Translations under genes and position numbers: made by a program | DNA from: CADEFX01 sp046154585 | GTDB lineage: Bacteria > Pseudomonadota > Alphaproteobacteria > Rhizobiales > Hyphomicrobiaceae | Length of the DNA: 64,000 bases | NCBI GenBank assembly: GCA_046154585.1 | Contig: JBJXDX010000051.1 | Location: forward strand, 1-64,000 | Reading direction: 5' to 3' | The notes under the pieces: generated by a model | The model's input: the letters and a program-made list of their open reading frames with translations, nothing else | Database searches by the model: none | What the model was told of the DNA's origin: nothing | Shown here: positions 43,205-52,709 of the stretch, in pieces | Layout of the letters: each line of letters opens with the position of its first letter | Numbering within the stretch: position 1 is the stretch's first letter

Positions 43205-45175
43205 GTGAGCGCTCAAGACCAGCCCCGTCACGCTGACTACGTCTGGTTTCCGGACGACGACATCAAGCGCAATTCCAACTGGGTCAAATTCCTGCGGATG
43301 TCCAACGCAGGCAGCTATGAGGATATGGCCACGCGCGCAGATACAGACGCCGATTGGTTCTGGGACGCGCTGATCCGGCATTCAGGTTTCCGTTTCATCA
43401 AGCCTTACTCCCAGGTGCTCGATCTGTCCGACGGTCTTCCATTTGCCAAGTGGTGCATCGGCGCGACCACGAACTACACGTTGAGCTGCTTGGAACGGAA
43501 TATCGACGAAGGCCGCGGCGCCAAGACATTCCTCGTCTGGCAAGGCGAGGACGGACAGGAGCGGACCTGGACATACGACGACCTGGTGCGCGAAACCGAT
43601 CGCATCGTTGCCGCCCTCAAGGCGCTCGGGATCGGCCGTGGCGACGTCGTCGGTCTCTACATGCCGCTGATGCCGGAGTCCGCTTCCGCTGTTCTCGCCG
43701 TAGCGCGCATCGGTGCGATCATCATGCCACTCTTCTCGGGCTTTGGCGCCGATGCCATCAGTACCCGTCTCAACGACGGCGATGCGAAAGCCGTCATTAC
43801 GGTCGACGGCTGCACCCGGCGCGGGCGGCGCATTGCCATGAAGCCGATCATGGACGAAGCGCTGACCAAGGTCCCTTCGGTCAAAAGCGTGCTGGTGATC
43901 TCGCGATTCGGCGAAACGCCCGAACTTGTGCACGGGCGCGATCACTCCCTCGACGACCTCGTCAAAGGGAAGGTTCCTTCTTCCGCGGCCGAGGAGCTGC
44001 CGGCCGATACGCCGTGCATGCTCGTCTACACGTCGGGCACCACCGGCAAGCCGAAAGGCACAGTACACACGCACGTCAGCCTGCCGATCAAGATCTTCGA
44101 GGACTTTCAGCTCTGCCTCGACCTGAAGGAAAGCGACCGCATGGTCTGGATGACGGACATGGGCTGGTTGATCGGGCCCATGCAGATCATCTCCTGTGCG
44201 CTCGCGGGCGCCACCGTGGTCATGGCCGAAGGCGCGCCCGACTATCCCGGACCCGATCGACTGTGGAAGCTGGTCGAGAGATACAAGATCACGTTCCTGG
44301 GGCTCGGCCCAACGCTGGCCCGCGTGCTGATGCGCCATGGCGAAGACATTCCCGCCAAATTCGACCTTTCGTCGGTCCGCATGGCGGCGTCGACCGGTGA
44401 ACCATGGGACGACACATCCTGGTTCTGGGTGTTCGAGAAGGTGTGCGGGAAGCGCGCGCCGCTGATGAACTATTCGGGCGGCACCGAGATGGCGGGAGGC
44501 CTGGTCGTCACCAATTTCCTCTATCCACTCAAGCCAGGAAGCTTCAGCGGCCCCGTTCCAGGCTGCGGCACGGATATTCTCGACGAAAACGGCAAGCCGG
44601 TGCTCCCAGGGGTTATGGGCGAACTGGTCATGACCAAGCCTTGCATAGGCCTCACGCGCGGCATCTGGAAGTCGCCCGAGCGGTATATGGAGTATTGGGA
44701 ACGCATCCCGGGCGTGTGGGTGCATGGCGACTGGGCCTCCCGCGATGCCGACGGCGCCTGGTATATCCATGGCCGCTCGGACGATACGCTGAAGATCGGC
44801 GGCAAGCGCACAGGGCCGGCCGAGATCGAATCGGTGTTGATGGCGACCGGCCGCGTTTCAGACGCCGCAGTAGTAGGTGTGCCGCATCCAAGCTCAGGAT
44901 CGGCCATCGCGATCGCCGTCGTGCCGCAGTCAGAAGAAACGGACTTCGCGGCGCTGGCCGACGCTCTCGCAGGCGCCATCGTTGCTGGGCATGGGACGCC
45001 GTTCCGCCCCGTGCGGACGCTGTTCGTCAGCGAGCTGCCGAAGACGCGCAACATGAAGACAATGCGGCGTCTGATCCGCTCCGCGCTGACGGGCGAGCCA
45101 ACGGGAGACCTGTCAGCCCTCGTCAATCCGGAAGCGTTCGACGAACTCAAAGCGAAGGTCGAACGCCGCGCCTAG
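43205..45175 (+). CDS. AMP-forming acyl-CoA synthetase
   Basis: 656 aa, the length of acetyl/propionyl-CoA synthetase-like ligases. The N-terminal ACS-type extension includes FAKWCIGATTNYTLSCLERN. The AMP-binding loop is YTSGTTGKPKGT, followed by MNYSGGTEMAGG and the hinge HGRSDDTLKIGGKR. The catalytic lysine is kept in PKTRNMKTMRR, although the usual SGK is NMK. It activates a carboxylic acid to its CoA thioester. GTG 43205 follows AGGAGGAAGCTC. It is convergent with the next SDR (7 nt gap, no terminator). Confidence 0.92.
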   Translation: MSAQDQPRHADYVWFPDDDIKRNSNWVKFLRMSNAGSYEDMATRADTDADWFWDALIRHSGFRFIKPYSQVLDLSDGLPFAKWCIGATTNYTLSCLERNIDEGRGAKTFLVWQGEDGQERTWTYDDLVRETDRIVAALKALGIGRGDVVGLYMPLMPESASAVLAVARIGAIIMPLFSGFGADAISTRLNDGDAKAVITVDGCTRRGRRIAMKPIMDEALTKVPSVKSVLVISRFGETPELVHGRDHSLDDLVKGKVPSSAAEELPADTPCMLVYTSGTTGKPKGTVHTHVSLPIKIFEDFQLCLDLKESDRMVWMTDMGWLIGPMQIISCALAGATVVMAEGAPDYPGPDRLWKLVERYKITFLGLGPTLARVLMRHGEDIPAKFDLSSVRMAASTGEPWDDTSWFWVFEKVCGKRAPLMNYSGGTEMAGGLVVTNFLYPLKPGSFSGPVPGCGTDILDENGKPVLPGVMGELVMTKPCIGLTRGIWKSPERYMEYWERIPGVWVHGDWASRDADGAWYIHGRSDDTLKIGGKRTGPAEIESVLMATGRVSDAAVVGVPHPSSGSAIAIAVVPQSEETDFAALADALAGAIVAGHGTPFRPVRTLFVSELPKTRNMKTMRRLIRSALTGEPTGDLSALVNPEAFDELKAKVERRA

Positions 45176-45182
45176 CGTGGCC

Positions 45183-45950
45183 CTACGCGATGGTCACGCC
45201 GCTGTCGACGGAGATGACCTGGCCTGTAGTGATCTCGGACTCATCAGAGGCCAGATAGACCGCCATCTGCGCGATGTGAATGGGATAGGCCAGCCCCAAG
45301 AGGTGGCTCGCCTGCAGCTTCTGCAGGTTCTCGTTGCCGGGGATCAGCGCTTTGACGCGATCTGTCATAGTCACCGACGGCGCGATCGCGTTCACGCGAA
45401 TCTTGTATGGCGCATATTCGACGGCCATCGAACGCGTCAGCGCCGAGATGCCTCCCTTGGCAGCTGTGTAACAATCGCGGCCCGGCAGCGCCATCAGAGC
45501 GACCATCGAGGACATGTTGATCACCGACCCGCCGCCGGCCTTGATGATCTCGGGAACGCCGATCTGCGAGCACAGAAACGTGCCGTAGAGATCAAGCTTG
45601 ATCGCCCGCCAGAATTCCTCCTCCGGGGCCTCCGTCACAGGACCGTCTTTGGCCGTGGAGCCGCCGGCGTTGTTGTGCAGGATCGTCAAGGGACCGTAGC
45701 GCCTTACCGTTTCCGCAATGGCCGCCTGCACGCTGGCGCGATCAGTGACGTCGCATTTGATGAAGTGTGCATCGCCTCCGGAGTTGGCGGCGCGTTTCTT
45801 GGCGGACTCTGCGGCGGCACCACCCGTCTCGGCGTTGACTTCTGCGACGACGACCTTGGCACCCTCCTCGGCGAAGCGTTCCGCTGTCGCCCGGCCAATG
45901 CCGCCGCCGCCGCCAGTGATGAACGCCACCTTTCCTTGCAGCCGTCCCAT
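45183..45950 (-). CDS. SDR-family oxidoreductase
   Basis: 255 aa. ITGGGGGIGRATA, NNAGG, serine in INMSSM and YTAAK are all present, so it is a competent classical SDR, perhaps a 3-hydroxyacyl-CoA dehydrogenase in this setting (inference). The ribosome binding site is GGAGGAGACTGACC. It is the last gene of a four-gene minus-strand run (48555-49364, 47090, 45985, 45183). Confidence 0.9.
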   Translation of the reverse strand: MGRLQGKVAFITGGGGGIGRATAERFAEEGAKVVVAEVNAETGGAAAESAKKRAANSGGDAHFIKCDVTDRASVQAAIAETVRRYGPLTILHNNAGGSTAKDGPVTEAPEEEFWRAIKLDLYGTFLCSQIGVPEIIKAGGGSVINMSSMVALMALPGRDCYTAAKGGISALTRSMAVEYAPYKIRVNAIAPSVTMTDRVKALIPGNENLQKLQASHLLGLAYPIHIAQMAVYLASDESEITTGQVISVDSGVTIA

Positions 45951-45984
45951 GGTCAGTCTCCTCCGATTGTGTTGTTTCAGCCGG

Positions 45985-47040
45985 CTACTTCGTCATGAGC
46001 CGGTGAATGCCGTCCTGCATCGTCACGCGTCCGAGTTCACCGCAACGGATCATGTAGTTGACATGGGCCATGACCTCGCTGAAGGCAAAGCCCATCTGAT
46101 GCGCATCGAGCTGGATGTGGTGAAAGAGCACGGGAACGAGCTCCGCAGCCGTGCGCGGGCTCTTGCGGCACGCTTCGGCAATGGATGCGCATCGCATCTC
46201 GTGATGCAACGCCAGCTCGTCGCACCGCTTGTGCAGCCCGTAAAAGGGGAGCTGATGCCCCGGTACCACGAGCACGTCCTCCGGGATGGTCTGCTTGATC
46301 GCATCCAGCGATCGCAGGTACAGGCCCAGCGGATCGCCGTCGGGATCGACCGGCCACACGCTGACGTTTGGCGTAATCTTGGCGAGAACTTCGTCAGCCG
46401 GAAAGAAGAGTTTTTCCGATGCACAATGGAGCATGAGCTGCTCGGCCGCATGACCTTCGGCGCTAAGCACCGCGAACGACCGCCCGCCGACGTCGAGCAC
46501 GTCGCCAGCGACGACGCGAGAGAACGTCGGGGGCAGCGGAGCGACCTTCCATAGGTATTCGTGGCCCTCGGTGCTGATCTTCTCCATGGTCTGCTCGTCG
46601 AAGCCGTTGCTGAGGTAAAAGCCGCGGTAGGGCTCGGCGTGGAGGTTGCCTGGGCGAAGCGCGACGTTGAGACAACCAAGGTAGGCTGTCTGCGTCGTGA
46701 GCATCGGCACATTGAACCGCTCGCACAACCAGCCGGCCAGGCCGATGTGATCCGGATGCAGGTGTGTAACGATCACCCGTGTCAGGCGCCGCCCTGCAAG
46801 CGGCCCGGCGAGCAGGGCATCCCAGGTCGCGCGTGCGTCGGCATAATCGAGGCCGGTGTCGATGATCGCCCAGCCATCGCCATCCTCGATCACATAGACG
46901 TTCACATGATTGAGCCGGAACGGCAGTGGGATGCGGGTCCAGAGAATGCCCGGCGCCACTTCGATGACTTGGCCCAGCTCAGGCGGAGCCGGGAACGGAT
47001 AGGAGAGCGTCTGCTGCGGTGATTGAATGGTGTCGGTCAT
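45985..47040 (-). CDS. Metallo-beta-lactamase-fold hydrolase
   Basis: 351 aa. A full metal motif THLHPDHIGLAGW, then SAEGHAAEQ, FPADEV and VPGHQLPF. The C-terminal helical domain (ELALHHEMRCASIAEAC) is typical of the glyoxalase-II-like/LACTB2 group. Hydrolysis of a CoA thioester or lactone would fit the surrounding CoA-ligase genes (inference). Confidence 0.9.
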   Translation of the reverse strand: MTDTIQSPQQTLSYPFPAPPELGQVIEVAPGILWTRIPLPFRLNHVNVYVIEDGDGWAIIDTGLDYADARATWDALLAGPLAGRRLTRVIVTHLHPDHIGLAGWLCERFNVPMLTTQTAYLGCLNVALRPGNLHAEPYRGFYLSNGFDEQTMEKISTEGHEYLWKVAPLPPTFSRVVAGDVLDVGGRSFAVLSAEGHAAEQLMLHCASEKLFFPADEVLAKITPNVSVWPVDPDGDPLGLYLRSLDAIKQTIPEDVLVVPGHQLPFYGLHKRCDELALHHEMRCASIAEACRKSPRTAAELVPVLFHHIQLDAHQMGFAFSEVMAHVNYMIRCGELGRVTMQDGIHRLMTK

Positions 47041-47089
47041 TCCCTAGCCCAAGCAGCCTCGGCCAACGCGCATCGCAACTTCTCTTAGC

Positions 47090-48535
47090 TCACTTCTTCT
47101 CGTGCCGCCGATCGAGCAGCCGGCGCGGCTTGCCTTCGCGGCCGAGATTGGCGCTCTCGCGAAGGGCGCCTTCATCGACGAGATCGACAGCCACCTTGAG
47201 GCCCAGGTCTGCCAGCAGGCGTTTCTCGAGGCTCTCTTTGAGCCCGCCGACACCGCCGGCATCGGATCGCACTTCAACCTGCACCGTCAGCTCATCGCGG
47301 ATAACGCTATCGCGCACATGACGATCCGCAATGACGATCCACTCGCCCGTGGTGCGGGGATCGCTCTTGATCGCCGCGAGGCATGCCATCGGATAGACGT
47401 TGGTGCCGCGGATTTTGACCATACTGTCGCTGCGGCCCAGGAAATGATCCATGCGCCGGAACTCGCTGCCGAGCGCCGTCTTTTCATGCGGGAGCATGCG
47501 CGCCAGATCGCGCAGGTTGAACCGGATGAGCGGCAGGACGTGGCGATAGAGCGACGTGGCGATCATATTGCCGGCCTGGCCCGCCGCCACGGGGGCTCCG
47601 GTCTCCGTGTCCGTCAGCTCGATGTGGATGCAGTCCTCCATGAAGTACATGCCGTTCTTGTCTTCGGCCTCGAAGGCGGCATGCGAGATCTCGTGGGTGC
47701 CATAGTTGTCGTAAACCGGGCAGCCGAACAGCTCTTCGAGATCGCGGCGCAACGTGCCTTCCATATCTGGCCCGAGATACGTCGTGATGTACTTCAAACC
47801 GAGTTCGCGCGGGTCGCGACCCAGCCCCTTGCGCGCCTCGGCAGCCAACGTCGTCAGATACTCGGGGAAGGACACGAAGATGTTCGTGCCGTAGTCGAAC
47901 GCGATCTCGACCTGCTTGGCGCTCGGCGTCACGACCCCGCTGCCGGTCGTCAGCGGCATCACCGAGAGGTAGTAGTGCGCCGCGTGATAGTGCGACCAGG
48001 CGAGATTGGCGAGCGAGCACGTCGCGGGGATCTGCATGACGTCTCCCGGTCGTGCGCCCTGCAAATAGTGGCTGCGGGCAATCTGCAGGCCGTTCATCTC
48101 CCATTCCACCACGCCGTACAGCGTCGGACGTGCTTTGCCTGTGGTGCCACCGCTGGTCTGCAGCTTCAGCGGCTGACGTTGCAACTCGGCGCTGCGTTGG
48201 ATGCCGGCAATGGCGCCGAATGGCGGGCCATCCTTCTGGCTATCCTTGATGTCGTCGGAGTTGAAGGTGGGGAGCTTGCTCAAGTCGTCGATGGATTTGA
48301 TATCGCCTGGCTCGATGCCCTTTTCGCCCCACAGTTTCTGATAGAAGCCGTTTTGCCAGGCGACCTCCATCATCGCGAGAAAGCGCTTGTTCTGCAGGGC
48401 CCGGACGCGCTCGTAAGGCCATTTGAAGATCGTGTCCGCAAACACGTCTGGCGCGGGATACTCGCGGTCGAACCAATCCCAATCGATGGCACGGCGATAG
48501 ATCGGCAACCGCGACTTGGGAATATCCTCGAGCAT
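47090..48535 (-). CDS. Phenylacetate-CoA ligase-family protein
   Basis: 481 aa, PaaK-like adenylate-forming ligase. The phosphate loop reads LQTSGGTTGKARPTLYG; YDNYGTHEISHAAFE and FNLRDLARML are the other adenylation motifs, and RSDSMVKIRGTNVYP is the hinge. The acid it activates is unknown; aromatic or alicyclic carboxylates are usual in the family. GGAGACCACA precedes ATG 48535. It lies 49 nt upstream of the MBL gene on the same strand. Confidence 0.9.
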   Translation of the reverse strand: MLEDIPKSRLPIYRRAIDWDWFDREYPAPDVFADTIFKWPYERVRALQNKRFLAMMEVAWQNGFYQKLWGEKGIEPGDIKSIDDLSKLPTFNSDDIKDSQKDGPPFGAIAGIQRSAELQRQPLKLQTSGGTTGKARPTLYGVVEWEMNGLQIARSHYLQGARPGDVMQIPATCSLANLAWSHYHAAHYYLSVMPLTTGSGVVTPSAKQVEIAFDYGTNIFVSFPEYLTTLAAEARKGLGRDPRELGLKYITTYLGPDMEGTLRRDLEELFGCPVYDNYGTHEISHAAFEAEDKNGMYFMEDCIHIELTDTETGAPVAAGQAGNMIATSLYRHVLPLIRFNLRDLARMLPHEKTALGSEFRRMDHFLGRSDSMVKIRGTNVYPMACLAAIKSDPRTTGEWIVIADRHVRDSVIRDELTVQVEVRSDAGGVGGLKESLEKRLLADLGLKVAVDLVDEGALRESANLGREGKPRRLLDRRHEKK

Positions 48536-48554
48536 TGTGGTCTCCGGGACGGTG

Positions 48555-49364
48555 CTAAAGCGGACAACTCTCGGGGAATTTTGGCTTGCGCTTCTCCAGG
48601 TGCGAGTTCACGCCCTCAGCCGCATCCGGACCCGTAAAGCCCATAAACTCCAGAGCCGTCGACGTATCGAGGATCGGGCCCGCCATGCGCAGCCAGTTGT
48701 TGAGCGCATATTTCGTCCAGCGAATGGCGCTTTGCGCTCCGGACGCCAGTTCCTTGGCCACCTCCAACGCCGTTTCCTGGAGCTTGTCGTCATCCACGCA
48801 CAGCGACACGAGGCCGATGCGCTCGGCTTCCTCGCCGTTGATGGGCCTGCATGTCAGCAGGTAATACTTGGCCTTGGCCATGCCGCACAGCAGCGGCCAG
48901 ATGATCGCGGCCGCATCGCCCGCCGCCACGCCTAGCCGGGTGTGACCGTCGATAATCCGCGCCGATCGTCCAGCGATGGAGACATCGGCCAGAATGCCGG
49001 CAACGAGGCCCGCGCCGACGGCGACACCGTTGAAGGCCGACACGATCGGCTTGCTGCAGTTGATGACATTGTAGACGAGGTCCTTCGCATGCTTCCATTC
49101 GACCATGCGGGTTTCGTGATCGGTCAGCATCTTCTGCGCCATGCGCAGATCACCGCCCGCCGAGAACGCCTTGCCGGCGCCGGTGATGATCACCGCGTTG
49201 ATGTCGCGATCCTCATCGATCGTGCGCCAGATGTAGGTGAGTTGCCGATGCGTCTCGGCATCGATTGCGTTCAGCGCTTCGGGCCGGTTAAAGGTAATCC
49301 GCAAGACGCGGTGCGCGGGATAGTCGATCTGAAGCTTCGTGAACTGGGCATAGCGATCGGACAT
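48555..49364 (-). CDS. Crotonase-superfamily protein, atypical active site (copy 2)
   Basis: 269 aa, the same length as the protein at 26326-27135, sharing NVINCSKP, IIDGHTRLGVAAGD and AIIWPLLCGMAKAKYYL. The oxyanion-hole motif AGGDLRMAQ is present. Both glutamates of classical hydratases are absent (GLVAGILAD and DGHTRLG). The two copies define one subfamily whose reaction is probably not simple hydration. GGAGAGAGGCGA precedes ATG 49364. It opens the minus-strand catabolic run. Confidence 0.9.
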   Translation of the reverse strand: MSDRYAQFTKLQIDYPAHRVLRITFNRPEALNAIDAETHRQLTYIWRTIDEDRDINAVIITGAGKAFSAGGDLRMAQKMLTDHETRMVEWKHAKDLVYNVINCSKPIVSAFNGVAVGAGLVAGILADVSIAGRSARIIDGHTRLGVAAGDAAAIIWPLLCGMAKAKYYLLTCRPINGEEAERIGLVSLCVDDDKLQETALEVAKELASGAQSAIRWTKYALNNWLRMAGPILDTSTALEFMGFTGPDAAEGVNSHLEKRKPKFPESCPL

Positions 49365-49766
49365 TCGCCTCTCTCCGCGGGCTCCGGGTTAATGCACATA
49401 CGACGGGCGGGGTGTTTTCTTTGACGCTCGGTAGTTGCCGGCACGCACGAAATTCGCGCGCGGCAAACCGGCGATCAGCCGGAAACACCGCCAGCGTCGC
49501 AGCCTCGACCCGCTCATTTTCTAACATGTGTTCGATTAAGCTACAGCAGCGTTTCGATAGCCGTCAAGGCGCAGGCGCAGTGCGGCTCTCTTGTGCCCCT
49601 ATCGTGGAAAAAAGTTCGAGACGGTAGCCATCGGCCGGCGTAGAAGCTAACGTCCGTAGCCCGGCAAGATAGCAAGGGTTTGCGCAAATCCAGGGATCAT
49701 GAGATCGGATTTGTGCAAAGTGGACGGAGCGCGACAATAAGGGCTATGGGGCCGTAAGATCGTCCT
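49365..49766. other. Divergent intergenic region upstream of soeA
   Basis: 402 nt without a coding signal, between the minus-strand crotonase gene and the plus-strand molybdoenzyme gene. It must contain both promoters. The only clear structure is the inverted repeat at 49679-49719. Confidence 0.5.
49679..49719 (+). promoter_or_regulatory. 13-bp inverted repeat upstream of soeA
   Basis: TTTGCGCAAATCC (49679-49691) and GGATTTGTGCAAA (49707-49719) are reverse complements except for one base, separated by 15 nt. The centre is 68 nt before the soeA start. It could be an operator for a dimeric regulator or form a leader hairpin. TTTGCGCAAA is itself self-complementary. Confidence 0.55.
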
Positions 49767-52694
49767 ATGCAGGAGAAGGTCGGATACGCGACATCGTCGC
49801 CGGGAGTGCAGCCCGATCTGTCGTCGGAACCCCACGTCGCAACGTCGGTACCGCCCGCCGACGAAATCAAGACGACCACCTGCTACATGTGCGCCTGCCG
49901 CTGCGGAATCCAGGTGCACCTCAAGGATGGCAAAATCCGCTACATCGACGGCAACCGCAAACACCCCGTCAACCGCGGCGTCATCTGCGGCAAAGGCTCG
50001 GCCGGGATCATGCAGCACTACGCGCCGTCGCGCCTGCGCGCACCGTTGAAGCGCGTGGGCCCGCGCGGCTCGGGGGAGTTCGTCGAGATCGGTTGGGAAG
50101 AGGCACTTTCGACCGCGACCGGATGGCTGGGCGAAGTCCGCAGCAAGGATCCTAGCAAGCTCGCCTTCTTCACCGGCCGCGATCAATCGCAGTCGCTCAC
50201 GGGGTGGTGGGCGATGCAGTTCGGCACGCCGAATTTTGCAGCCCATGGCGGCTTCTGCTCGGTCAACATGGCCGCCGGCGGCCTCTACACGTTCGGCGGC
50301 TCATTCTGGGAGTTCGGCGAGCCTGACTGGGACCTCACGAAATATTTCCTGCTCTTCGGCGTCGCCGAGGATCACGGCTCCAACCCCATCAAGATCGCGC
50401 TCGGCAAACTGAAGAAGCGGGGCGCCAAGATCGTCTCCATCAACCCGGTTCGCACGGGCTACAACGCCATTGCCGACGAATGGCTCGGCATCAAGCCTGG
50501 AACCGACGGGCTGCTGATCGGTGCATTGATCCACGAGCTGTTCCGTACCAACCAGATCGACCTCGACTATCTTGTTCGCTACACCAACGCGCCGTGGCTC
50601 GTCATCCAGGACCCAGGCGCGAAAGACGATGGCCTCTTTGCGCGCGATGCCGACGGCAAGCCTCTGTGCTGGGACGCAAACACTAAAACCTTGGCCGCGG
50701 CATCCCGCGTTGATATTGCGCCATCGCTCGTCGGCGAATTCACGCTGCCTGATGGCCGCAAGGCCGTTCCTGCCTTCCGCCTGATGGCCGAGCGCTATCT
50801 CGATATTTCTTACGCGCCTGAAAGTGTGTCGCAGGAAACAGGTGTCCCAGCCGACTCCATCCGCCGGATCGCGGCTGAAATGGCGGATGTCGCGTTCAAG
50901 CAAACCGTCACGCTGCCGATCAAATGGACAGATTGGGCCGGCCGCACCCACAATGAGCTCATCGGCCGTCCCATCGCCATACATGCCATGCGCGGGATAT
51001 CGGCGCATTCGAACGGCTTCCACACGTGCCGACTGCTTCACGTCCTGCAGATCCTGCTCGGCACGATCGATGTTCCCGGTGGGTTTCGCTACAAGGCGCC
51101 GTTTCCCAAATCGGCTCCGCCCGCGAACAAGCCGGTCGGAAAGCCGGATCAGATCAAGCCGAACACAGCGCTGCCCGGAATGCATCTGGGTTTTCCCGGT
51201 GGTCCCGAAGATCTCCTCATTCATCCCGACGGCACGCCGACGCGCATCGACAAGGCCTATTCCTGGGATGCGCCGCTCGCCGCGCACGGCCTCATGCACA
51301 TGGCCATCAATAATGCCGGCGTGGGTGATCCCTACCCCATCGACGTGCTGTTCATGTACATGGCGAACATGGCGTGGAATTCGTCGATGAACATCGGCGG
51401 GACGCTGAAGCATCTGACCGCCACCAACGCTGACGGCTCCTACAAGATCCCCAAGATCATTTATTCGGATGCCTATTCGTCCGAGATGGTCGCCTACGCC
51501 GACCTCGTCCTGCCGGACACCACCTACCTCGAACGCTACGACTGCATTTCATTGCTCGATCGTCCCATCTCCGAACCGGACGGGCCCGCAGATGCTATTC
51601 GCCATCCGATCATCGAGCCGGATCGGGACGTCCGTGCCTTTCAGGACGTTCTGATCGAGCTCGGCGCGCGGCTGAAGCTTCCGGGTTTCACGAATAGTGA
51701 TGGCACAGCCAAGTATCCGGGCGGTTACGCGGACTACATCGTCAATCACGAGCGCTCGCCCGGCATAGGGCCGCTTGCCGGGTGGCGCGGTGAGGCCGGT
51801 GAAAGCTTCGGAACCGGCAAGCCCAATCCAAAGCAACTCGAGCGCTACATCGCCAACGGATCATTTCACCTGCATCGCCTGCCGCGAGAGGCGCAGTACC
51901 TCAAGCACGCCAACAAGGCCTATCTGGAGTTTGCCAAGTCCGTCGGCTTCGTCGGCAATACGGAGCCGATCATCTTCCAGCTCTACTCCGAGGTGCTGCA
52001 GAAATTCCGTCTCGCTGCACGCGGCCATGGCCCCGTGCAACCGCCGGCGTCACACAAGCAGCGCATCGAGCGCTTCTTCGATCCGCTGCCGTTCTGGTAC
52101 GCACCGTTTGAAGGTACGCTCATCGACGAAGGCGCCTTTCCGATGCATGCCATCACGCAGCGCCCCATGGCGATGTACCATTCCTGGGGCTCGCAGAATG
52201 CCTGGCTCAGACAGCTTCACAGCGCCAACCATCTCTACATGGCCCGAAGCCGCGGTGTGGAGCTCGGCATTATCGACGACGACTGGGTGTGGATCACGTC
52301 GGCCATCGGCCGTGTGAAGGCCCAGGTACGTCTCATGGAAGGCGTCAATCCTGACACCGTCTGGACCTGGAACGCCATCGGTAAGCGCTCTGGCGCGTGG
52401 GGTCTCGACAAGGATGCACCGGAGGCCAGGAAGGGCTTTCTGCTCAACCACCTCATCAGCGAGCTGTTGCCGCCGCGCGGTGGCGGCTATCGCTACTCGA
52501 ACTCCGACCCGGTCACCGGCCAAGCCGCATGGTACGATCTGCGCGTCCGGATTGAGCGAGCCTCACCGGACGAAGCGCAAGAAACCTGGCCGCGCTTCGA
52601 ACCGGTCAAATCATCATACGGGACGGCCGCGCCGGCACTGTCGGACTTCGGTCGCGCGTTCAACACCGAACGCAAGACGGGTCGCAGTGTGTAA
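49767..52694 (+). CDS. soeA: SoeA-like molybdopterin oxidoreductase catalytic subunit
   Basis: 975 aa, DMSO-reductase family. An N-terminal 4Fe-4S site uses C39, C42, C46 and C74 (TTCYMCACRCG ... GVICGKG). Residue C164 in GGFCSVN is a candidate molybdenum ligand. The C-terminal molybdopterin domain includes HSANHLYMARSRG. There is no twin-arginine signal, so the enzyme should face the cytoplasm, as the sulfite-oxidising SoeABC does. Together with the FeS and membrane subunits it would pass electrons to quinone. Sulfite as substrate is inferred from subunit type and lack of Tat signal; polysulfide or other substrates cannot be excluded. Confidence 0.8.
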   Translation: MQEKVGYATSSPGVQPDLSSEPHVATSVPPADEIKTTTCYMCACRCGIQVHLKDGKIRYIDGNRKHPVNRGVICGKGSAGIMQHYAPSRLRAPLKRVGPRGSGEFVEIGWEEALSTATGWLGEVRSKDPSKLAFFTGRDQSQSLTGWWAMQFGTPNFAAHGGFCSVNMAAGGLYTFGGSFWEFGEPDWDLTKYFLLFGVAEDHGSNPIKIALGKLKKRGAKIVSINPVRTGYNAIADEWLGIKPGTDGLLIGALIHELFRTNQIDLDYLVRYTNAPWLVIQDPGAKDDGLFARDADGKPLCWDANTKTLAAASRVDIAPSLVGEFTLPDGRKAVPAFRLMAERYLDISYAPESVSQETGVPADSIRRIAAEMADVAFKQTVTLPIKWTDWAGRTHNELIGRPIAIHAMRGISAHSNGFHTCRLLHVLQILLGTIDVPGGFRYKAPFPKSAPPANKPVGKPDQIKPNTALPGMHLGFPGGPEDLLIHPDGTPTRIDKAYSWDAPLAAHGLMHMAINNAGVGDPYPIDVLFMYMANMAWNSSMNIGGTLKHLTATNADGSYKIPKIIYSDAYSSEMVAYADLVLPDTTYLERYDCISLLDRPISEPDGPADAIRHPIIEPDRDVRAFQDVLIELGARLKLPGFTNSDGTAKYPGGYADYIVNHERSPGIGPLAGWRGEAGESFGTGKPNPKQLERYIANGSFHLHRLPREAQYLKHANKAYLEFAKSVGFVGNTEPIIFQLYSEVLQKFRLAARGHGPVQPPASHKQRIERFFDPLPFWYAPFEGTLIDEGAFPMHAITQRPMAMYHSWGSQNAWLRQLHSANHLYMARSRGVELGIIDDDWVWITSAIGRVKAQVRLMEGVNPDTVWTWNAIGKRSGAWGLDKDAPEARKGFLLNHLISELLPPRGGGYRYSNSDPVTGQAAWYDLRVRIERASPDEAQETWPRFEPVKSSYGTAAPALSDFGRAFNTERKTGRSV

Positions 52695-52709
52695 CACGTT
52701 AGGCATTCG

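Noticed and set aside
47102..48637. 511-codon plus-strand frame opposite the PaaK-like gene
   Set aside because: No motif; it is the mirror of the ligase gene.
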